Below, piece by piece: positions 40,439-44,537 of a stretch of DNA of 44,537 nt; the stretch's first letter is position 1; each line of letters starts with the position of its first letter. This DNA comes from Asaia bogorensis (lineage in GTDB: Bacteria > Pseudomonadota > Alphaproteobacteria > Reyranellales > Reyranellaceae). Both the position numbers and the translations under genes were made by a program. The stretch covers positions 1 through 44,537 of the forward strand of contig CAMDQJ010000017.1 of NCBI GenBank assembly GCA_945905835.1, given 5' to 3'. Under the pieces are notes generated by a model, which saw nothing but the letters and a program-made list of their open reading frames with translations, did no database searches and was not told the DNA's origin.

Positions 40439-42514
40439 TTACTCCTTGCGGTCCATGACGATACAGCCGGACGCATCGATATGCGCGGCAAAACTCGCGG
40501 TAATGTAGGTCGCTGTCTCATCCTCGGCAACGATGGCCGGCCCGGGGAAAGCGCTGCCCGGCGGCAGTTTCTCGCGCCTGTAGACCGGCACCTCGGTGGT
40601 CCGGCCCGAGCGGCCGTCGAACACCGGCCGCTTGCCGACCGGCTGCGGCGCTGGCGCCGAGGGCGCCTTGCCCTGCACCGCCGGCATCTTGGCCTCGGTC
40701 GAGACCTGCACCGACCAGCTCAGGATCTCGATGGCGGCGTCGGGGATGAAGCGCTCGAACAGGGCGGAATAGTCACGCTCATAGGCCTCGCGCATGGTGG
40801 CCGCGTCAGCGGGCGCGAGCGACCCCGGCGGCAGCGGTACCATGATCTCGTGGCCCTGGCCGACATAGCGCATGAAGGCGAGGCGGCGCTCGAAGGTCGG
40901 CGCGCCGCGCGCGCCGGGCGCCACCAGGTCGGTCGCGGCCTTGCTCATCTCGGCCAAAAGCGCGTTGGCACCCGCGGGATCGAAATCGTCGAGCCGCATG
41001 TGCTTGCTGCGCACCAGTTCGTAGGCCACGGGTGCCGCGAGGAAGCCGACCGCCGAGCCGACACCGGCATTGGGCGGCACGATCACGCGCTTCACACCGA
41101 TCTTCTCGGCGACGCGCGCGGCATGCAGGGGCGCCGCACCACCAAAGGCGATCAAGGTGTAGTGATGAATGATGGCGCCGCGCTCGACGGCGTGCACGCG
41201 CGCCGCACTCGCCATGTTCTCCGAGACCATTTCGTAGACGGCATAGGCCGCCATCTCGGTCGAGAGGCCCAGCCCCTGCCCGACATCGCGCTCGAGCGCG
41301 CCCTTGGCGGCGTCGACGTCCAACGCAATCGTGCCGGCGGCGAAGTCCTTGGGGTCGATGGTACCCAAAACGACGTTGGCGTCGGTGACCGCGGGATGCA
41401 GCCCGCCGCGGCCGTAGCAGGCCGGGCCGGGTTCAGCGCCGGCGCTCTCGGGACCGACGGTGACACGCTTCAGCGCATCGAGCCGGGCGATCGAGCCGCC
41501 GCCTGCCCCGATCTCGACCATCTCGATGACCGGGATGCGCACCGGCAGGCCCGAGCCCTTGAGGAAGCGCGCGGCGCGGTCGACCTCGAACAGCCGCGCG
41601 GTGTGGGGCTGGTAGTCGTCGATCAGGCAGATCTTGGCCGTGGTGCCACCCATGTCGTAGCTCAGCGCCCGGTTCTCGCCGGCCCGCGCCGCCATCTGCG
41701 CAGCAAAAATCGCGCCGCCGGCCGGGCCCGATTCGACCAGGCGCACCGGGAAGCGCCGCGCCGTCTCGATGGCGGTGAGGCCGCCACCCGAGGTCACGAG
41801 ATAGATCGTGCCCTTGAAGCCTTCGGCGGCCAGCGCTGCCTGCATGCGCGCGAGGTAGGATTCCATCAGCGGCTGGACGTAGGCGTTGGCGACGGCGGTC
41901 GAGGTACGCTCGTATTCGCGCACTTCCGGACATACCTCGCTCGACAGCGTGATCCACATGTCCGGCAACGCGGCTTTCAGGATGTCGCGCGTGCGCTGCT
42001 CGTGCGCCGGATTGGCGTAGGAATGCATGAAGGCGATGGCGACGCTTTCGATGCCGCGATCGCGCAGCACAGGCGCCAACGCCGCCACGGCGGCTTCATC
42101 GAGTGCCAGCCGCGCATGGCCGGCCACGTCCATGCGCTCGGGCACGGTGAAGCGCAGCGCCCGCGGCACCAGCGGCCGCGGCTTCTCGATGGTGAGATCG
42201 TACTGGTCGTAGCGGCTCTCGTTGGCGATATCGAGAATGTCGCGGAAACCCTCCGTCGCGATCAGCGCCATGCGCGCGCCGCGCCGCTCTATTACCGCGT
42301 TGGTGGCAAGCGTCGTTCCGTGCACGAACACGCCGACATCGCCAAAGCCCAGCCTGGCATCCGCCAAAATCAGGCGCACGCCCTCCAGCACCGCCTCTTC
42401 GGGCCGTTGCGGCGTGGTCAGCAGCTTGCGTGTCAGCCGCCGTCCATCCTGTTCCAGCACCACGTCCGTAAAAGTACCGCCGATATCGACGGCGATGCGC
42501 AAATCCTTGGCCAC
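40439..42514 (-). CDS. hyuA: Hydantoinase A / oxoprolinase-family alpha subunit
   Basis: A 691-residue protein of the ASKHA ATPase-like HyuA family: N-terminal VDIGGTFTDVV phosphate loop, FVHGTTLATNAVIERRG, YERTSTAVANAYVQP, SYDMGGTTAKICLID, and the C-terminal FAGAAPLHA-like block FGGAAPLHAARVAE. It activates the ring carbonyl with ATP for cleavage with HyuB. It starts with GTG at 42514 and is the first gene of the minus-strand operon that reaches 31844. It is divergent from the K+ channel gene. Confidence 0.9.
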   Translation of the reverse strand: MAKDLRIAVDIGGTFTDVVLEQDGRRLTRKLLTTPQRPEEAVLEGVRLILADARLGFGDVGVFVHGTTLATNAVIERRGARMALIATEGFRDILDIANESRYDQYDLTIEKPRPLVPRALRFTVPERMDVAGHARLALDEAAVAALAPVLRDRGIESVAIAFMHSYANPAHEQRTRDILKAALPDMWITLSSEVCPEVREYERTSTAVANAYVQPLMESYLARMQAALAAEGFKGTIYLVTSGGGLTAIETARRFPVRLVESGPAGGAIFAAQMAARAGENRALSYDMGGTTAKICLIDDYQPHTARLFEVDRAARFLKGSGLPVRIPVIEMVEIGAGGGSIARLDALKRVTVGPESAGAEPGPACYGRGGLHPAVTDANVVLGTIDPKDFAAGTIALDVDAAKGALERDVGQGLGLSTEMAAYAVYEMVSENMASAARVHAVERGAIIHHYTLIAFGGAAPLHAARVAEKIGVKRVIVPPNAGVGSAVGFLAAPVAYELVRSKHMRLDDFDPAGANALLAEMSKAATDLVAPGARGAPTFERRLAFMRYVGQGHEIMVPLPPGSLAPADAATMREAYERDYSALFERFIPDAAIEILSWSVQVSTEAKMPAVQGKAPSAPAPQPVGKRPVFDGRSGRTTEVPVYRREKLPPGSAFPGPAIVAEDETATYITASFAAHIDASGCIVMDRKE

Positions 42515-42608
42515 CGCTACCCGAAACCCCGTCCTGCTTGAGCAGCCGGGACCGTAGACCGCGCGGCCTTGCGTTGCAATTCGCAGGCCAGAGCGCCTAG
42601 GGTCCGAT
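42515..42608. promoter_or_regulatory. Divergent hyuA / K+ channel promoter region
   Basis: This 94-bp gap must drive the long hyu-TRAP operon to the left and the channel to the right. On the plus strand CCTAGGGT ends five bases before the GTG start, with TTGCAA about 20 bases further upstream, so the channel mRNA may be nearly leaderless. No strong dyad was seen. Confidence 0.35.
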
Positions 42609-43805
42609 GTGACCGATCAAGTCCCGAATGTGGTCCCTGGCCTCCGGGCGCAGCTGTACGCGATCCTGCGCCCACACGATGCCAGCACCGGCGCCCGGCA
42701 ATGGCGGAAGCTTCATTTAGCCGTGCTGGCAGCTGGTCTGCTCGCCGTTGCCCTGGCGACGGTCGACAGCCCCTCGCCGAAAACCCAGCACCTGCTGACC
42801 ATCATCACGCTGCTGGTGAGCGCGGTCTTCCTCGTCGAATACCTGGTGCGCCTTTGGGTGGCGCCTGAAGCACCGCCCGAGGCACGTCAGGCGCCAGCCG
42901 CCGCGCGGCGCCACTGGGCCCTGTCGATCCAGGGCCTGATCGGCCTGCTCGCCATCATGCCGGCGGTGGCCATCGTCACCGGTTTCACCGTCGCCGGCAC
43001 CGACGCGGGCGGCGTGTTCTGCCTGCTGTGGATCTCGAAGCTCGGGCTGCACGCGCCGGCCATGGGCACGCTCGGCCGCGTCATTTCCAATGAACGCGCG
43101 ACGCTGGCCAGTATCCTGATCGTGTTCTTCATCGTGCTGGTCGCCGCGGCCACCGGCGCGCACCTGCTCGAGCAACGGGTGCAGCCCGACAAGTTCGGCA
43201 GCCTGCCCGACGCCCTGTGGTGGGCAGTGGTGACGCTCACGACCACCGGCTACGGCGACGTCGTGCCGTCGACCGTGGGCGGCAAGATGATCGGTGCCGT
43301 GGTCATGGTGAGCGGCATTGCGGTGCTGGCGCTGATGACCGGCGTGCTCGCCACCGGTTTCGCCGACGAGGAACGGCGGCGCGAGTATCTGCGCGTGTGG
43401 GAACAGGTCGTGCGCGTGCCAATGTTCACCGCGCTCGGCGTCGTCACCCTGTCGGAGATCGTGGGCAAGCTGCGCACCCGCTACTACCCCGCGCGCATCG
43501 TCGTGGTGCGCCAGGGTGACCCCGGCGATTCGATGTTCTTCATCTCCAGCGGCGAAGTCGAGGTCCGCCTGCCGCATGGCGTGATCAAATTGGGACAGGG
43601 CAGCTTCTTCGGCGAGATGTCGCTGCTCGACCGCCGGCCGCGCAGCGCCACCGTCGCCACTTCCAAGCCGACGACTCTGCTGGTGCTCTATGCCAGCGAC
43701 TTCTACGAGATCGCCTCCAAAATCCCCTCCCTGGTCGAGGTGGTCGAGACCGAGGCCAAGCGGCGCCATGCCGAGAACCGGGATCGCGCCGGCAAGGACG
43801 CGTGA
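42609..43805 (+). CDS. Cyclic-nucleotide-gated K+ channel (MlotiK1-like)
   Basis: A 398-residue membrane protein. Six helices cover about residues 35-245, with the selectivity filter TTTGYGD at 211-217. A C-terminal cyclic-nucleotide-binding domain (about 265-385) includes the phosphate cassette FFGEMSLLDRRPRSATVAT with the cAMP-binding Arg. Segments LGRVISNE, QPDKFGSLPDALWWAVVTL and MSGIAVLALMTGVLATGF closely resemble the Mesorhizobium channel MlotiK1. The S4 region (WISKLGLHAPAMGTLGRV) has few basic residues, as in that channel, so gating should depend on ligand more than voltage. GTG start with no Shine-Dalgarno sequence. Confidence 0.92.
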   Translation: MTDQVPNVVPGLRAQLYAILRPHDASTGARQWRKLHLAVLAAGLLAVALATVDSPSPKTQHLLTIITLLVSAVFLVEYLVRLWVAPEAPPEARQAPAAARRHWALSIQGLIGLLAIMPAVAIVTGFTVAGTDAGGVFCLLWISKLGLHAPAMGTLGRVISNERATLASILIVFFIVLVAAATGAHLLEQRVQPDKFGSLPDALWWAVVTLTTTGYGDVVPSTVGGKMIGAVVMVSGIAVLALMTGVLATGFADEERRREYLRVWEQVVRVPMFTALGVVTLSEIVGKLRTRYYPARIVVVRQGDPGDSMFFISSGEVEVRLPHGVIKLGQGSFFGEMSLLDRRPRSATVATSKPTTLLVLYASDFYEIASKIPSLVEVVETEAKRRHAENRDRAGKDA

Positions 43806-43811
43806 GCACTC

Positions 43812-43840
43812 TTGGCCTAGCCCTCCCCTTCGGCTATATC
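43812..43840 (+). promoter_or_regulatory. Candidate sigma-70-type promoter for the ManC-like gene
   Basis: TTGGCC (43812-43817) and TATATC (43835-43840) are separated by 17 bases, each matching the consensus at four of six positions. A start near 43847 would leave a leader of about 50 bases before ATG 43898. Confidence 0.4.
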
Positions 43841-43897
43841 GCGGCGCACCGCGCGGCGGGTCTGCAGGGCTCGTCGGTCCCCTAAAGAAAGCTCCCG

Positions 43898-44537
43898 ATG
43901 TCGTTGATCACGCCCGTCATCCTGGTTGGAGGTTCCGGCAAGCGCCTGTGGCCGCTGTCGCGTGAAAGCATGCCCAAGCAGTTCGTGCCGCTGATCGGCA
44001 AGCAGTCGACCTTCCAGCAGACCCTGCAGCGCGTCGCCGACCGCACCCTGTTTGCCCGGCCGGTGATCGCGACCAACGAGTCCTACCGCTTCATGGCCGA
44101 GCAGCAGGCCAAGGAGATTGGCGTCGAGATCGAGATCCTGGTTGAGCCGACGCGCCGCGATTCCGGCCCCGCCATGGCCGCGGCAGCCGCCTACACCAAG
44201 AGCGAAGGCGCCAAGGCCGTTCTGGTGCTGGCCTCCGATCATCTGGTGATCGGAGGCCCGGAATTCCTCGCCGCCTGCCGCGAGGGACTCGCCGCGGTCG
44301 AGAAAGGCGGCATCGTCACCTTCGGCATACCGCCGACCGAACCCAAGACCGACTACGGCTATATCCGGCCGGGCACCGAGAAGATCGGCCCGGTGTTCAA
44401 GGTCGTGGCGTTCGTGGAAAAGCCCGACGCCCGGACCGCGCTGCGCTACATCGCCGAGGGCCTGTTGTGGAACAGCGGCAACTTCATGTTCCCGCCGGCA
44501 TTGCTTTTGTCGGAAATGGCGCGCTTCGAGCCTGAGA
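43898..44537 (+). CDS. manC: Mannose-1-phosphate guanylyltransferase, 3' end beyond the window
   Basis: The N-terminal 213 residues of a sugar-nucleotide pyrophosphorylase that makes GDP-mannose for surface polysaccharides. Motifs: VILVGGSGKRLWPLSRESMPKQF (signature loop and catalytic Lys region), EPTRRDSGPAMAAAA, VLASDHLV, TDYGYIRPG, VEKPD and LWNSGNFMF. The signature has Lys where GGSGTRLW is commonest, which may be a lineage variant. The gene continues past 44537, so presence of the isomerase (type II) domain cannot be judged. Confidence 0.9.
   Translation, partial: MSLITPVILVGGSGKRLWPLSRESMPKQFVPLIGKQSTFQQTLQRVADRTLFARPVIATNESYRFMAEQQAKEIGVEIEILVEPTRRDSGPAMAAAAAYTKSEGAKAVLVLASDHLVIGGPEFLAACREGLAAVEKGGIVTFGIPPTEPKTDYGYIRPGTEKIGPVFKVVAFVEKPDARTALRYIAEGLLWNSGNFMFPPALLLSEMARFEPE

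Noticed and set aside
1-44537. CRISPR arrays, tRNA or rRNA genes, insertion sequences, prophage, C-P lyase (phnGHIJKLM) or phnX
   Set aside because: I looked for regular direct repeats, cloverleaf ends, transposase motifs and these phosphonate genes on both strands and saw none.

Overview
The window is uniformly GC-rich, densely packed bacterial DNA. Little gene-free DNA is present (no gap above about 190 bp) and several neighbouring genes overlap. Gene content (ChrR/ECF pair, TRAP transporter, GcvT-type dimethylglycine dehydrogenases, phnWAY) and codon use point to a soil-type alphaproteobacterium, perhaps in or near Rhodospirillales/Hyphomicrobiales; the genus cannot be read from the sequence. 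No rRNA, tRNA, CRISPR array, transposase or phage gene was seen.

Layout: (1) 1-4339, minus strand: an apparent operon of M20 peptidase, ECF sigma factor, ChrR-like anti-sigma factor, carboxymuconolactone-decarboxylase-family protein and an M81 (MlrC-type) metallopeptidase cut by the window edge. (2) 4397-5542, plus: an iron-type alcohol dehydrogenase. (3) 5539-12860, minus: an operon of a PhnS2/T2/U2-type ABC importer, a FOXRED1-like FAD oxidoreductase, a class III aminotransferase and a ureohydrolase with a substituted metal ligand. (4) 13024-16685, plus, divergent: a Rieske oxygenase coupled to a GcvT-type FAD dehydrogenase, followed by a convergent marR gene. (5) 17189-19288: a damaged stretch with an interrupted NTF2-like gene, a deletion scar joining two truncated genes, an intact FAH-family hydratase, and a GFA gene with an aberrant C-terminus. 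(6) 19350-25933: phnW-phnA-phnY with a divergent LysR gene and a Na/Pi cotransporter. (7) 26121-28192: isochorismatase-family hydrolase, SDR and cupin genes. (8) 28199-31680: a second PhnS2-like binding protein with a second GcvT-type dehydrogenase. (9) 31844-42514, minus: Fe-ADH, ALDH, glutamine-synthetase-like ligase, a complete TRAP transporter and hydantoinase B/A in one long operon. (10) 42609 to the end: a cyclic-nucleotide-gated K+ channel and the start of a mannose-1-phosphate guanylyltransferase.

How the genes may work together: PhnW, PhnY and PhnA form the known hydrolytic route from 2-aminoethylphosphonate (AEP) to phosphonoacetaldehyde, phosphonoacetate, then acetate and phosphate. 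AEP-family binding proteins sit next to N-demethylation-type enzymes twice in this window, once with a Rieske oxygenase carrying the Glu seen in quaternary-amine oxygenases. I therefore propose, as inference only, that the locus takes up and strips N-methylated aminophosphonates before feeding phnWAY. The HyuAB-TRAP-GS-ALDH-ADH operon looks like a separate gamma-glutamylation-type pathway for an amine or amino alcohol of unknown identity.
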